Assembly: GCA_902492935.1 (NCBI GenBank) | Contig: CABUNJ010000011.1 | Location: forward strand, 10,787 to 74,786 | From: an uncultured Collinsella sp. | GTDB lineage: Bacteria > Actinomycetota > Coriobacteriia > Coriobacteriales > Coriobacteriaceae | DNA length: 64,000 nt | Direction: 5' to 3' | Shown: positions 18,190-27,580 of the stretch, in pieces | How the letters are laid out: each line of letters begins with the position of its first letter | Numbering within the stretch: the stretch's first letter is position 1 | Translations under genes and position numbers: made by a program | The notes under the pieces: generated by a model | Told to the model about the DNA's origin: nothing | Databases searched by the model: none | Seen by the model: only the letters and a program-made list of their open reading frames with translations

Positions 18190-19119
18190 ATGTCGTTTAC
18201 CGCTGAGGTGCGTGACGAGCTTGCGCGCTGCGAACCAGAATGCGAATACTGCGATTTGTCGACGCTTGCTGCGCTAACGCGTGTGAGCGGCACGCTTTCG
18301 TTGGCGGGCTCGGGACGGTACCGCTTGACGGTCGCGACCGAGACGGGTGCTGTGGCGCGCACGATGATCGCGCTGACGCATCGCATCCTTAAGCTCAAGA
18401 CCGAATTCACGGTTCGTAAGTCGGTCCTGCACAAGGTGCGAAACTATCTCATCACCTTGCCCGATCAGCCCGATTTGGATAAGGCTCTGGTGCTGCTGGG
18501 CATTCTCGACCGTAGGGGAGGGCTCGTCGCAGGTGTGCCGCGCCACATCGTCGCCCGTCCTTGCTGCAGGCTCGCCTATATTCGCGGTGCGTTGATTGCC
18601 GGAGGGTTTGTTGCCGACCCGCGTGGCGATTTTCATTTGGAGATCGCGGTCCAGGGCGAGGAGTATGCAAAGGGACTTTGCGATCTTCTGGAGCAGATTG
18701 GAGTTCACGCCCGCGTCAATGCGCGTCGCGGCTCGTATGCCGTGTACATTAAGAGCGCCGAGGAGATTAAACGTCTGCTACAGCTGATTGGCGCCAAGCG
18801 CAGCGTTGCCGAGATTGAAGAGGCCCGTGCGGTTAAGCTAGTGAAGAACGACGTGAATCGTCGCGTGAACGCAGAGCTTGCCAACCAGACCAGAAGTGCC
18901 GGTGCCGCCCAACATCAGCTTGCGCTCATCGATGAGCTTGATCGGCGCGGTTTGCGCGAAACGCTGCCGGACGCCCTGGCAGTCTTTTGTGACTTACGCG
19001 AGCGTTACCCCGATCTCTCGCTGCGAGATTTGGGGGAAATGGCCGACCCTCCTTTGTCGAAGTCGGCTTTGTATCACCGTGTTTTACGCCTTGAAAAGCT
19101 CATTGAAGCAAGCAGGTAG
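18190..19119 (+). CDS. whiA: WhiA transcriptional regulator
   Basis: A 309-residue WhiA. It combines a LAGLIDADG-like N-terminal fold (residues about 1-200, FTAEVRDELARCEPECEYC at the start) with a C-terminal helix-turn-helix (about 220-305, LRDLGEMADPPLSKSALYHR). WhiA controls sporulation in Streptomyces and cell division in other Gram-positives. It normally follows yvcK/cofD; here it follows rapZ directly by six bases. No sporulation genes are visible, so a cell-division or metabolic role is more plausible. Confidence 0.94.
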   Translation: MSFTAEVRDELARCEPECEYCDLSTLAALTRVSGTLSLAGSGRYRLTVATETGAVARTMIALTHRILKLKTEFTVRKSVLHKVRNYLITLPDQPDLDKALVLLGILDRRGGLVAGVPRHIVARPCCRLAYIRGALIAGGFVADPRGDFHLEIAVQGEEYAKGLCDLLEQIGVHARVNARRGSYAVYIKSAEEIKRLLQLIGAKRSVAEIEEARAVKLVKNDVNRRVNAELANQTRSAGAAQHQLALIDELDRRGLRETLPDALAVFCDLRERYPDLSLRDLGEMADPPLSKSALYHRVLRLEKLIEASR

Positions 19120-19312
19120 TTTAACGAAATAGCTTTTATGGCGGTTGAACTGCTGTTTTATGCATTAAAGCGTTTTAACGCAAATTTGATTTTCAATTTC
19201 GAGCATTCTCGTGAAATTCAAGTCAAAAAAAAGGTATATTAGGCGAGTGGTTAGTTTGTGGGCCTCAACGGCGGGCGCTGTAGCTTGCGGGGGCCTTACG
19301 AAAGGAGACACA
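19120..19312 (+). promoter_or_regulatory. Promoter region of the gap glycolytic operon
   Basis: A 193-nt AT-rich gap, unlike the GC-rich surroundings. A -10 TATATT is at 19235-19240; the hexamer 17 nt upstream (TGAAAT, 19212-19217) is a poor -35. An A-rich run precedes the -10. The Shine-Dalgarno AAAGGAGA lies just before ATG 19313. A promoter here fits a strongly expressed operon, but its exact elements are uncertain. Confidence 0.35.
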
Positions 19313-20338
19313 ATGGCAGTAAAGGTTGCTATTAACGGCTTCGGTCGCATCGGTCGTCTGGCCTTCCGTCAGATGTTCGGTCATGAGGGCTCCGAGATCG
19401 TCGCTATCAACGACCTCACCTCTCCCGATATGCTCGCTTACCTGCTGAAGTACGACTCCACGCAGGGCAACTATGCTCGCGATCACGAGGTCGTCGCTGG
19501 CGAGGATTCCATCACCGTTGACGGCAAGGAGATCAAGATCTACAAGGAGGCCGACGCCAACAACCTGCCTTGGGGCGACCTCGACGTCGACGTCGTTCTC
19601 GAGTGCACCGGCTTCTACACCAGCAAGGCTAAGGCTCAGGCCCACATCAACGCTGGCGCCAAGAAGGTCGTCATCTCCGCTCCGGCCGGCAGCGATCTGC
19701 CCACCATCGTGTACAACGTCAACCATGAGACGCTGACCGCTGAGGACAACATCATCTCCGCTGCTTCCTGCACCACCAACTGCCTCGCCCCGATGGCCAA
19801 GGGTCTGAACGACTTCGCTCCCATCGTGTCCGGCATCATGACCACCATTCACGCCTGGACTGGCGACCAGATGCCGCTCGACGGCCCGCAGCGCAAGGGC
19901 AACAAGCGTCGTAGCCGCGCCTGCGCCGTCAACATCGTCCCCAACACCACCGGTGCTGCCAAGGCTATCGGCCTGGTTCTCCCCGAGCTCAACGGTAAGC
20001 TCATCGGTGCCGCCCAGCGCGTCCCGACGCCGACCGGCTCCATCACCAACCTCTACGCTGTCGTTGACAAGAAGGTCACCGTCGACGAGGTCAACGCTGC
20101 TATGAAGGCCTACGCCGCCACCATCTCCGAGACCTTCGGTTACAACGAGGACGACATCGTCTCCACCGACATCATCGGCGAGACCCACGGCTCCATCTTC
20201 GACGCCACTCAGACCATGTGCTCTGATCTCGGCAACGGCCAGACCCTCGTTCAGGTCACCTCTTGGTACGACAACGAGAACTCCTACACCTCTCAGATGG
20301 TCCGCACCATCAAGTACTTCGAGAAGTTCGTTGCTTAA
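19313..20338 (+). CDS. gap: Glyceraldehyde-3-phosphate dehydrogenase, type I
   Basis: A 341-residue phosphorylating GAPDH that converts glyceraldehyde-3-phosphate to 1,3-bisphosphoglycerate with NAD. The Rossmann motif INGFGRIGR is at the N-terminus and the catalytic Cys153 lies in SAASCTTNCLAP. WYDNENSYTSQMV near the end is the conserved C-terminal signature. ATG 19313 follows AAAGGAGACACA; the frame is open upstream to 19211 but without a ribosome site. It heads the lower glycolysis gene run. Codon use is strongly biased, as expected for an abundant enzyme. Confidence 0.98.
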   Translation: MAVKVAINGFGRIGRLAFRQMFGHEGSEIVAINDLTSPDMLAYLLKYDSTQGNYARDHEVVAGEDSITVDGKEIKIYKEADANNLPWGDLDVDVVLECTGFYTSKAKAQAHINAGAKKVVISAPAGSDLPTIVYNVNHETLTAEDNIISAASCTTNCLAPMAKGLNDFAPIVSGIMTTIHAWTGDQMPLDGPQRKGNKRRSRACAVNIVPNTTGAAKAIGLVLPELNGKLIGAAQRVPTPTGSITNLYAVVDKKVTVDEVNAAMKAYAATISETFGYNEDDIVSTDIIGETHGSIFDATQTMCSDLGNGQTLVQVTSWYDNENSYTSQMVRTIKYFEKFVA

Positions 20339-20377
20339 TTTAGCTTTTAGCGAATAGCTCGTTGAGCGTCTAAAGAA

Positions 20378-20422
20378 GGGCGCGGCCTCATAGGGCTTAC
20401 ACCCTAAGGTCGCGCCCTTTTT
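20378..20422 (+). terminator. Terminator after gap
   Basis: A GC-rich stem (GGGCGCGGCCT 20378-20388, AGGTCGCGCCC 20407-20417, one G-U pair) with a small internal AGGG/CCCT pairing in the loop is followed by TTTTT. This intrinsic terminator probably sets gap expression above pgk. Confidence 0.85.
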
Positions 20423-20478
20423 ATAAGAAATCGTCTGCCGTAATGGGAGGCAGACACGTACGAAAGGTAGAAGCAAAC

Positions 20479-21669
20479 ATGGCCTTTACCAAGAAGACCG
20501 TCCGCGACATCGATGTCGACGGCAAGCGCGTTCTCGTCCGCGTTGACTTCAACGTGCCTATCAAGGATGGCGTCGTTGGCGACACCACCCGTATCAAGGC
20601 TGCCCTGCCCACCATCAACTATCTCGTTGAGCACAACGCTCGCGTCATCCTCATGAGCCACCTCGGCCGTCCCGATGGCACCGGCTTCCAGCCCGAGCTG
20701 TCCCTCGAGCCCGTCGCCAAGAAGCTCGCCGAGCTCTCTGGTCTCGACGTTGCCTTTGTCGCCGACACTTACGGCGAGAAGGCTGCCGAGGCTGTCGCTG
20801 CCGTCGAGCCGGGCAAGGTTCTCGTTCTCGAGAACGTCCGCTTCGATAAGCGTGAGAAGAAGAACGATCCCGAGATCGCCAAGAAGCTCGCTTCCTATGG
20901 TGACGTCTTCGTTCTCGATGCCTTCGGCACCGCTCACCGCGCCCAGGGTTCCGTCGTGGGCCCCGCCGCTTACCTGCCTGCCGTCGCTGGCTTCCTGCTT
21001 GAGAAGGAGGTCGACACGCTGACCGGCATCTTCGCCGAGCCCGAGCGCCCCTTCGTCGCTATCGTCGGTGGTTCCAAGGTTTCCTCCAAGATCGGCGTTC
21101 TCGATCACCTCATCGACTCCGCTGACACCCTGATCATCGGTGGCGGCATGGCCTACACCTTCTTCCTGGCTCAGGGCCTGACCGTCGGTCAGTCCCTCAA
21201 GGAAGAGGACTGGGTCGAGCGCGCTGGCGAGATGCTCAAGAAGGCCGAGGAGAAGGGCGTCAAGATCCTGCTCCCCATCGACAACCGCGTTGCCGATCAC
21301 TTTGGTGAGGACGCTGTCCCCGAGGTTGTCGCTTCCGACGCTATCCCCGACGATCGTGAGGGTATGGATATCGGCCCCAAGACCGAGGAGCTCTACGCTG
21401 AGGCCGTCAAGGGCGCCAAGACCGTGTTCTGGAATGGCCCCATGGGCGTCTTCGAGTTCGACAACTTCGCTCACGGCACCCAGGCTATCGCCGAGGCTGT
21501 CGCTGAGGCTGACTGCACCTCGATCATCGGTGGTGGCGACTCTGTCGCAGCCGTCAACAAGTTCAACCTGGCCGACAAGATGAGCTGGATCTCCACCGGC
21601 GGTGGCGCTTCCATGGAGCTCGTCGAGGGTAAGGCCCTGCCCGGAGTGGAGGCGCTTCTCGATGCCTAA
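20479..21669 (+). CDS. pgk: Phosphoglycerate kinase
   Basis: A 396-residue PGK that makes ATP from 1,3-bisphosphoglycerate. Signatures are VRVDFNVPIKDG near the N-terminus, ILMSHLGRPDG, the hinge and nucleotide region FVAIVGGSKVSSKIGVL and the C-terminal GGGDSVAAVNKF. ATG 20479 is preceded by GAAAGGTAGAAGCAAAC. The next start codon lies inside its end (eight-base overlap), so tpiA is translationally coupled. Confidence 0.98.
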   Translation: MAFTKKTVRDIDVDGKRVLVRVDFNVPIKDGVVGDTTRIKAALPTINYLVEHNARVILMSHLGRPDGTGFQPELSLEPVAKKLAELSGLDVAFVADTYGEKAAEAVAAVEPGKVLVLENVRFDKREKKNDPEIAKKLASYGDVFVLDAFGTAHRAQGSVVGPAAYLPAVAGFLLEKEVDTLTGIFAEPERPFVAIVGGSKVSSKIGVLDHLIDSADTLIIGGGMAYTFFLAQGLTVGQSLKEEDWVERAGEMLKKAEEKGVKILLPIDNRVADHFGEDAVPEVVASDAIPDDREGMDIGPKTEELYAEAVKGAKTVFWNGPMGVFEFDNFAHGTQAIAEAVAEADCTSIIGGGDSVAAVNKFNLADKMSWISTGGGASMELVEGKALPGVEALLDA

Positions 21670-22429
21670 TCGCACCCTTCTTATCGCTGGTAACTGGAAG
21701 ATGAACAACGACGTCGCCGAGGCCGCCAAGCTCGCCGACGAGCTGGCTCAGGCTCTGCCCGAGGTTCCGGCTGGCGTCGAGGTGCTCGTCTGCCCTCCGA
21801 CCATCGACATCACCACGGTTCATGACCGCATTCAGGCTGCCCCCATCGCCCTCGGTGCACAGAACGTGTACTGGGAGCCCAAGGGTGCCTTTACCGGTGA
21901 GTCCTCTTGCGACATGCTCAAGTCCGCTGGCTGCACCTACTGCATCATCGGTCACTCCGAGCGTCGTGACTACTTCCACGAGACCGACGAGGATCAGAAC
22001 AAGAAGGCCAAGGCTCTCGTTGCCGCCGGTCTTGTTCCCGTCTTCTGCTGCGGCGAGTCCCTCGAGGTCCGCGAGGCTGGCACCTATGTCGAGCACGTCG
22101 TGAATCAGGTCAAGGCTGGCCTTGCTGGTCTTGAGATCACCTGCCCCAAGCAGGTCGTCGTCGCCTACGAGCCCATCTGGGCCATTGGCACCGGCAAGAC
22201 CGCTACCGCCGAGGATGCTCAGGAGGTCTGCGGCGCTATCCGTGAGACCCTCAAGGAGATGTTTGGCGAGGAGCTCGCTAACGGCATCCGCGTTCTCTAT
22301 GGTGGCTCTGCCAAGCCCGGCAACATCGCTGAGCTCGTCGCCAAGCCCGACGTTGACGGCGCCCTCGTGGGCGGCGCTTCGCTCAAGGCTGCCGACTTCG
22401 CCTCTATGGTCGTCAAGGCAGGCGAGTAG
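21662..22429 (+). CDS. tpiA: Triosephosphate isomerase
   Basis: A 255-residue TIM-barrel enzyme that interconverts dihydroxyacetone phosphate and glyceraldehyde-3-phosphate. Catalytic Lys in NWKMN, His in IIGHSERR and Glu in AYEPIWAIGTG are all present, and the C-terminal phosphate site GGSAKPGN is intact. ATG 21662 overlaps the end of pgk and has TGGAGGCGCTTCTCG upstream. gpmI starts six bases after the stop. Confidence 0.98.
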   Translation: MPNRTLLIAGNWKMNNDVAEAAKLADELAQALPEVPAGVEVLVCPPTIDITTVHDRIQAAPIALGAQNVYWEPKGAFTGESSCDMLKSAGCTYCIIGHSERRDYFHETDEDQNKKAKALVAAGLVPVFCCGESLEVREAGTYVEHVVNQVKAGLAGLEITCPKQVVVAYEPIWAIGTGKTATAEDAQEVCGAIRETLKEMFGEELANGIRVLYGGSAKPGNIAELVAKPDVDGALVGGASLKAADFASMVVKAGE

Positions 22430-22434
22430 GACAT

Positions 22435-23988
22435 ATGGCACAACGTCATCTTCCTGCACTCCTGATCATCATGGACGGCTGCGGCCTGGCTCCGTCCGAT
22501 GGCGAGAACGCCGTCGCCGCTGCCAAGACGCCCTTCCTTGATAGCCTGTATGAGAAGTACCCCCACACCACGCTCGGCGCTTCGGGCGAGGACGTGGGTC
22601 TTCCCGATGGCCAGATGGGCAACTCCGAGGTGGGTCACCTCAACATCGGTGCCGGCCGCATCGTGTTCCAGGAGCTTTCGCGCATCAACAACGCCATCAA
22701 GGACGGCTCCATCGCCAAGAACGAGGTCTTCGTCAAGGCTATGGACGACGTCAAGGCTGACGGCAAGACTCTTCACCTCATGGGCCTTATGAGCCCTGGC
22801 GGTGTTCATTCTCACATGAACCACGTCGAGGCTCTGGTCAAGATGGCTGCCGAGCACGGTGTCAAGACCGTTCGCGTCCACGCCTTCATGGATGGTCGCG
22901 ACGTCGACCCGCAGTCCGGTGCCGGTTACATGAGTGAGTTCTGCGCCTTCCTGGCTAAGATTTCCGAGGAGACCGGTTGCGACGCTCGCGTTGCCACCGT
23001 CTCGGGCCGTTATTGGGCCATGGACCGCGATAACCGTTGGGAGCGCATCCAGCGCGCCTACGACGTCATGGTCAACGCGTCCGATGCTGATACCGACCCC
23101 GTTGCCGGTATCAAGGCCTACTACGAGAAGGATCCGCGCGGCGACGAGTTCGTCGAGCCCTTCGCTGCCCACAACGAGGGCATCCACGAGGGCGACGCGG
23201 CCATCTTCTTCAACTTCCGTCCCGACCGTGCTCGTCAGATGACCCGCGTGTTCACGGACAAGGAGTTCGACGGCTTTGAGCGCGAGCAGATCAAGCTTTC
23301 GCACTTTGTGACGATGACCGAGTACGATCCGACGTTTGACGTCGAGGTCGCCTTCCCCAAGACGTTCCCCGAGAACGTCCTGGCCGATGTTATCGCCGCC
23401 AATGGCCTGAAGCAGCTGCACACCGCCGAGACCGAGAAGTACGCACACGTGACGTTCTTCCTCAACGGCGGCATCGAGGAGCCCAAGGAGGGCGAGGAGC
23501 GCGTGCTCGTCGCTTCCCCCAAGGTCGCTACCTATGATCTGCAGCCCGAGATGAGCGCTCCCGAGGTTACCGAGAAGCTTGTCGCCGCCATCAACGAGGA
23601 TCGCGCTGATTTCTACATCGTGAACTTCGCGAACTGCGACATGGTTGGCCACACCGGTGTCTTCGACGCTGCCGTTAAGGCTGTCGAGGCTGTTGACGAT
23701 GCCCTGTCCAAGGTTGTCCCGGCGATTCTCGCTAAGGGCGGCTTTGCGCTGATTACCGCCGATCACGGCAACGCCGATCACATGTTTGACGTTGCTTCCG
23801 ACGGTTCCAAGCATCCGTTCACGGCTCACACCACCAACCGCGTGCCGTTCATCATCGTTGATGAGAAGGCTCAGCTCACCGGTATCGAGGACGGTCGTCT
23901 CTCCGATATCGCCCCGACTATGCTTACCATGGCTGGTCTGGAGCCTTCCGCCGAGATGACGGGCCGCGTGCTCGCCGCCGAGGCCTAA
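22435..23988 (+). CDS. gpmI: 2,3-bisphosphoglycerate-independent phosphoglycerate mutase
   Basis: A 517-residue alkaline phosphatase-superfamily mutase that converts 3- to 2-phosphoglycerate with two metal ions. The metal-binding start LLIIMDGCGLAP, the phosphorylated Ser in MGNSEVGHLNIGAGR, the substrate loop HSHMNHVEAL and the late metal ligands ITADHGNADHM are visible. Its place between tpiA and secG makes this a contiguous gap-pgk-tpi-gpm run. A terminator follows. Confidence 0.97.
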   Translation: MAQRHLPALLIIMDGCGLAPSDGENAVAAAKTPFLDSLYEKYPHTTLGASGEDVGLPDGQMGNSEVGHLNIGAGRIVFQELSRINNAIKDGSIAKNEVFVKAMDDVKADGKTLHLMGLMSPGGVHSHMNHVEALVKMAAEHGVKTVRVHAFMDGRDVDPQSGAGYMSEFCAFLAKISEETGCDARVATVSGRYWAMDRDNRWERIQRAYDVMVNASDADTDPVAGIKAYYEKDPRGDEFVEPFAAHNEGIHEGDAAIFFNFRPDRARQMTRVFTDKEFDGFEREQIKLSHFVTMTEYDPTFDVEVAFPKTFPENVLADVIAANGLKQLHTAETEKYAHVTFFLNGGIEEPKEGEERVLVASPKVATYDLQPEMSAPEVTEKLVAAINEDRADFYIVNFANCDMVGHTGVFDAAVKAVEAVDDALSKVVPAILAKGGFALITADHGNADHMFDVASDGSKHPFTAHTTNRVPFIIVDEKAQLTGIEDGRLSDIAPTMLTMAGLEPSAEMTGRVLAAEA

Positions 23989-24017
23989 GGGAAAACAAAT
24001 ACCGTTTTCTAGTAAGG

Positions 24018-24049
24018 GGGTTGTCCACAACCGGGCAACCCTCTTTTTT
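24018..24049 (+). terminator. Terminator after gpmI
   Basis: The stem GGGTTGTCC (24018-24026) with GGGCAACCC (24033-24041), one T-G pair, is followed by CTTTTTT. It is a clear intrinsic terminator ending the glycolytic unit. Confidence 0.88.
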
Positions 24050-24146
24050 GCGCTATTTCTACCTCGTCATCAAATGGCTGATGGGGGAGTGTCGGGGGTT
24101 GTGGTACAGTACTGGAGTTTGAATTGTTCTATTAAGGAGCTTATCT

Positions 24147-24401
24147 ATGGGTCCGTTCCAGATTCTTCTGTTTGTCGTTTGGGCTGTTTCTGCCGTGGCG
24201 CTGACGATTCTCGTTCTGATGCACTCCGGTAAGGGCACCGGCGTTTCGGATATGATCGCTAGCTCGCTGTATAACTCCAGCTCTGCCACGGGCGTCATGG
24301 AGCAGAACCTCGATCGCCTGACGGTAATTATGGCCGTCGTTTTTGCCGTGTGTGTCGTCCTGTGCATGTTCTTCTTCCCGCAGGGTATCGTCGGCTACTA
24401 A
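24147..24401 (+). CDS. secG: Preprotein translocase subunit SecG
   Basis: An 84-residue SecG with two membrane helices (about 5-25 and 57-77) joined by the conserved cytoplasmic loop HSGKGTGVSDMI. SecG assists the SecYEG channel. The start follows AAGGAGCTTATCT. Location after the triose-phosphate genes is the usual actinobacterial arrangement. It is separated from gpmI by a terminator, so it has its own promoter. Confidence 0.94.
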   Translation: MGPFQILLFVVWAVSAVALTILVLMHSGKGTGVSDMIASSLYNSSSATGVMEQNLDRLTVIMAVVFAVCVVLCMFFFPQGIVGY

Positions 24402-24423
24402 GCACGAGCCGCATAAATACTTG

Positions 24424-24454
24424 AAAAGGGTTCCGCAAGTGCGGGACCCTTTTT
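24424..24454 (+). terminator. Terminator after secG
   Basis: AAGGGTTCCGCA and TGCGGGACCCTT form a 12-bp stem (one T-G pair) around a two-base loop, followed by TTTTTG. Clear intrinsic terminator. Confidence 0.9.
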
Positions 24455-24695
24455 GTTTACATATTTGTAACAGAGCCAAAATATCCCCACATACTTCGCC
24501 CAACTAAAGAAATTCTCGACCGTTAACCGGAATTAGCCCCAAATCGTGCATAAAATGCGCTAGTGTATTGCGAAACGTTGGTCCGTTGTGCATAACCAGC
24601 CATAGCAGCGGGCGGCGTTTTGATGGTTCGGATCGGATTGTCTCGACATGTGTCCGACTGAACATTTCTTTGTCCTATCTCATAAGGAGGATGGC

Positions 24696-26372
24696 ATGGC
24701 TGATTCTATGTTCCACCAGCCCGTTATGGGTCGTCGCGCCTTTGTTGGCGGCACCCTCGCTGCGAGCTCCATGGCTTTTCTTGCCGCATGCGGCAAGAAG
24801 GGCGGCGACGCTTCCGGTTCTGAGTCCGGTTCGACGCTGAACTTCTACATCAACAACCCGGTTTGCATCGACCCCTACAATGTCCAGGAGGACCAGGGCA
24901 CTCAGGTCGAGTACCAGCTCTTTGACGCTCTGACCTCTTATGACGCCGAGAAGGGCGAGATCGTTCCGCTGGCTTGCGAGTCCTTTGAGGCCAACGACGA
25001 CGCCACCGAGTTTACCTTCAAGATCAAGAAGGCCAAGTTCCACAACGGTGACGACGTTACCTCCAAGTCCTTCAAGCTCGGTTGGGAGCGTCTGGTCAAC
25101 ACCAAGTCGGCCATCGCTACCGAGTACGGCCCTTCCGAGGTCTCCTATCACCTTTCCATGGTCGAGGGCTATGACGACCTGCTTGCCGGTAACGCCACCG
25201 AGCTCAGCGGTGTTACTTGCCCCGACGATGAGACCCTCGTCGTCAAGCTGTCTTCCGCTTACGCCGACTTCCCCTTCGTCGCCTCTCACCCGGCTCTGTC
25301 CCCGGTTCCCGAGTGCGCCGAGTCCGATGCCAAGAGCTTCTATCTTGCGCCGATTGGTAACGGCCCGTTCATGATGGACGGCAAGTGGGAGGATGGTCAG
25401 GAGATCAACCTCAAGAAGTTCGACGATTACTATGGCGACAAGGCCAAGATCGATGGCATCCACTTCCAGGTCATCAAGGATATGGAGACCGCTTACAAGG
25501 AGTTCCAGGCCGGTAACCTCGATGTCTGCGACGTTCCCGTTGCTCAGATCGATGCTGCCAAGAAGGATCGTGGCGTGTCCAAGGACGGCTACACCATGGG
25601 CGACGGCGAGCGCATGCTGCTCGGCGCCGAGCCTTCCACCTACTACCTGACCTGCAACAACACGGCCGAGCCGTTCAACAACGCCGACCTGCGTAGGGGC
25701 ATCTCCCTGGCCATCAACCGTGAGGCTATCTGCAAGACCATCTTCAAGGGTACCCGTACCCCCGCCGACGGCATTGTTCCTCCGGGCATCGATGGCTACA
25801 AGGAGGGCGCATGGGAGTTCTGCGCCTACGACGTCGACAAGGCTAACGAGTACCTCGATAAGGTTGCTCCTGCCGATGCCAACGGTGACCGTGGCATTAA
25901 CGTGACCCTTTCCTACAACCAGGATGGTGGTCACAAGGAGATCATGGAGTCCATCATCGGCGACCTCGCCAAGGTTGGCGTTACCGCTGTCTCCGATACC
26001 CCCGAGTGGTCTGCCCTGCTCGAGCAGTACCAGAACTTCGACTATCAGTTCGGTCGTCTGGGCTGGATTGCCGACTACCCGATCATGGATAACTTCCTGT
26101 ATCCGCTGTTCCACTCCGACTCCCTCGGTGGCGACAACCGCTCCGGTTACAACAACCCCGCGTTCGACGCCAAGGTCGACGAGGCTCGCACCACGGTTGA
26201 CGACGAAGAGCGCGTCGCTAAGATGCAGGAGGCCGACGCAATGGTCGCTGCCGACTGCCCGGTCATCCCGGTGATGTTCTACACGCACACCATCGTTGGT
26301 TCCGATCGCATCAAGCACCTCTATGTCGATCCGCAGAAGCACGCCGAGCTGGGTACCGCTGAGCTCGCCTAA
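24696..26372 (+). CDS. Oligopeptide ABC transporter substrate-binding lipoprotein
   Basis: A 558-residue SBP_bac_5 protein. The N-terminus has GRRAFVGG, a twin-arginine-like motif, then a hydrophobic stretch and lipobox LAAC, so it is an anchored exported lipoprotein. The text resembles OppA/MppA (YQLFDALTSYDAEKGEIVP, then AWDNPxMD-like segments). ATG 24696 has a perfect AAGGAGG six bases upstream; an upstream frame to 24648 lacks one. It precedes the oppBCDF-like genes on the same strand, separated by a hairpin. The ligand is probably an oligopeptide. Confidence 0.88.
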   Translation: MADSMFHQPVMGRRAFVGGTLAASSMAFLAACGKKGGDASGSESGSTLNFYINNPVCIDPYNVQEDQGTQVEYQLFDALTSYDAEKGEIVPLACESFEANDDATEFTFKIKKAKFHNGDDVTSKSFKLGWERLVNTKSAIATEYGPSEVSYHLSMVEGYDDLLAGNATELSGVTCPDDETLVVKLSSAYADFPFVASHPALSPVPECAESDAKSFYLAPIGNGPFMMDGKWEDGQEINLKKFDDYYGDKAKIDGIHFQVIKDMETAYKEFQAGNLDVCDVPVAQIDAAKKDRGVSKDGYTMGDGERMLLGAEPSTYYLTCNNTAEPFNNADLRRGISLAINREAICKTIFKGTRTPADGIVPPGIDGYKEGAWEFCAYDVDKANEYLDKVAPADANGDRGINVTLSYNQDGGHKEIMESIIGDLAKVGVTAVSDTPEWSALLEQYQNFDYQFGRLGWIADYPIMDNFLYPLFHSDSLGGDNRSGYNNPAFDAKVDEARTTVDDEERVAKMQEADAMVAADCPVIPVMFYTHTIVGSDRIKHLYVDPQKHAELGTAELA

Positions 26373-26468
26373 GAGTTTGCAGCTTCCGTGAGGGTCAAGT
26401 ATTTACGTAGACCTCATGGGAAACATACAGTTCTCCCTAACCTGGGGTAAACTGGCTGATGGTAATTT

Positions 26469-26498
26469 TGGGATGCCGGTCTGGCGATCGGCATCCCA
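26469..26498 (+). terminator. Hairpin between binding protein and permease genes
   Basis: A perfect 10-bp stem TGGGATGCCG (26469-26478) with CGGCATCCCA (26489-26498) followed by TTTAGG. It occupies the same place as the satA-satB hairpin and may be a partial terminator setting binding protein excess. Confidence 0.55.
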
Positions 26499-26528
26499 TT
26501 TAGGTTAATCCCTAGATAGGGGAGTGGT

Positions 26529-27566
26529 ATGGGTAAGTACATCGTTAAACGTGTGCTTCAGTTCATCCCGGTATTTTTGGGCGTTACGCTGATTCTGTTC
26601 GCCCTCCAGAATATCGTGCCGGGAGATCCGATCAAGCTGATCGGTGGAGACAAGGCTCTGTCCCCCGAGGTGGAGCTTCAGCTTCGCGTTCGCTATCACC
26701 TGGTCCAGTCGGACGAGGACGGCAACGCGATCCTTGACGAGAACGGCGACCCCGTTCAAACGTCGCTCGTGGACCGTTACTTGTATTACATGAACGGCCT
26801 GCTTCATGGCGATCTGGGCAATTCGTATCAGCGCAAGCTGCCGGTTACGGAAATCTTTGCCCAGAAGTATCCGTATACGGTCAAACTTGCCGCGTGCGCC
26901 ATCGTGCTCGAGGCAATCATGGGTATCGGTGCGGGTATCATTTCGGCGGTAAAGCGTTATTCCTTCTGGGATATTTTGGTAACGCTCACCACGTCGATCC
27001 TCGTTGCCGTCCCGGCCTTCTGGCTCGGTATGTTGCTGCAGCTGTTCTTTGGCGTCATTCTCAAGGATGCCACGGGCGGTGCATTCTCCATGCCGATCTC
27101 GGGTGCCGGCGGTTCCAGCTCTCAGTATCAGGATTGGATGCACTATGTGCTCCCGACCATTACGCTGGCTTCGGTTTCGACCGCTTATGCTGCTCGCATT
27201 ATGCGCTCGCAGCTGCTTGACGTCATGAACCAGGATTACATTCGCACGGCAAAGGCCAAGGGTCTCTCCAATCGCGCGATCATCATCAAGCATGCGCTTA
27301 AGAATGCACTCATCCCCGTCGTTACCTATATTGGTGTCGACTTTGGTGGCATGCTTTCGGGTGCCATCCTGACTGAGACGGTCTTCAACTGGCCCGGCAT
27401 TGGCTATGAGGTCTATCGCGCCATTAGCATGCGTGACTGGCCCATCGTTATGGGCGGCGTTACGCTCATCGTCGTCGTCGTCATGGTGATCAACCTGCTC
27501 GTCGACATCAGCTATGCATTCCTCGACCCGCGCATCCGCCTTGGCGGTCCGTCGGATAAGGCCTAA
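26529..27566 (+). CDS. oppB: Oligopeptide ABC transporter permease B
   Basis: A 345-residue OppB/DppB permease with six membrane helices and a cytoplasmic EAA loop (MNQDYIRTAKAKGLSNRAIIIKHALKNA). The first periplasmic loop is long, with an acidic insert around residues 55-85 (QSDEDGNAILDENGDPVQ). ATG 26529 follows AGGGGAGTGGT. oppC begins 14 bases later. Confidence 0.9.
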   Translation: MGKYIVKRVLQFIPVFLGVTLILFALQNIVPGDPIKLIGGDKALSPEVELQLRVRYHLVQSDEDGNAILDENGDPVQTSLVDRYLYYMNGLLHGDLGNSYQRKLPVTEIFAQKYPYTVKLAACAIVLEAIMGIGAGIISAVKRYSFWDILVTLTTSILVAVPAFWLGMLLQLFFGVILKDATGGAFSMPISGAGGSSSQYQDWMHYVLPTITLASVSTAYAARIMRSQLLDVMNQDYIRTAKAKGLSNRAIIIKHALKNALIPVVTYIGVDFGGMLSGAILTETVFNWPGIGYEVYRAISMRDWPIVMGGVTLIVVVVMVINLLVDISYAFLDPRIRLGGPSDKA

Positions 27567-27580
27567 GGGAGGTACGTCTC

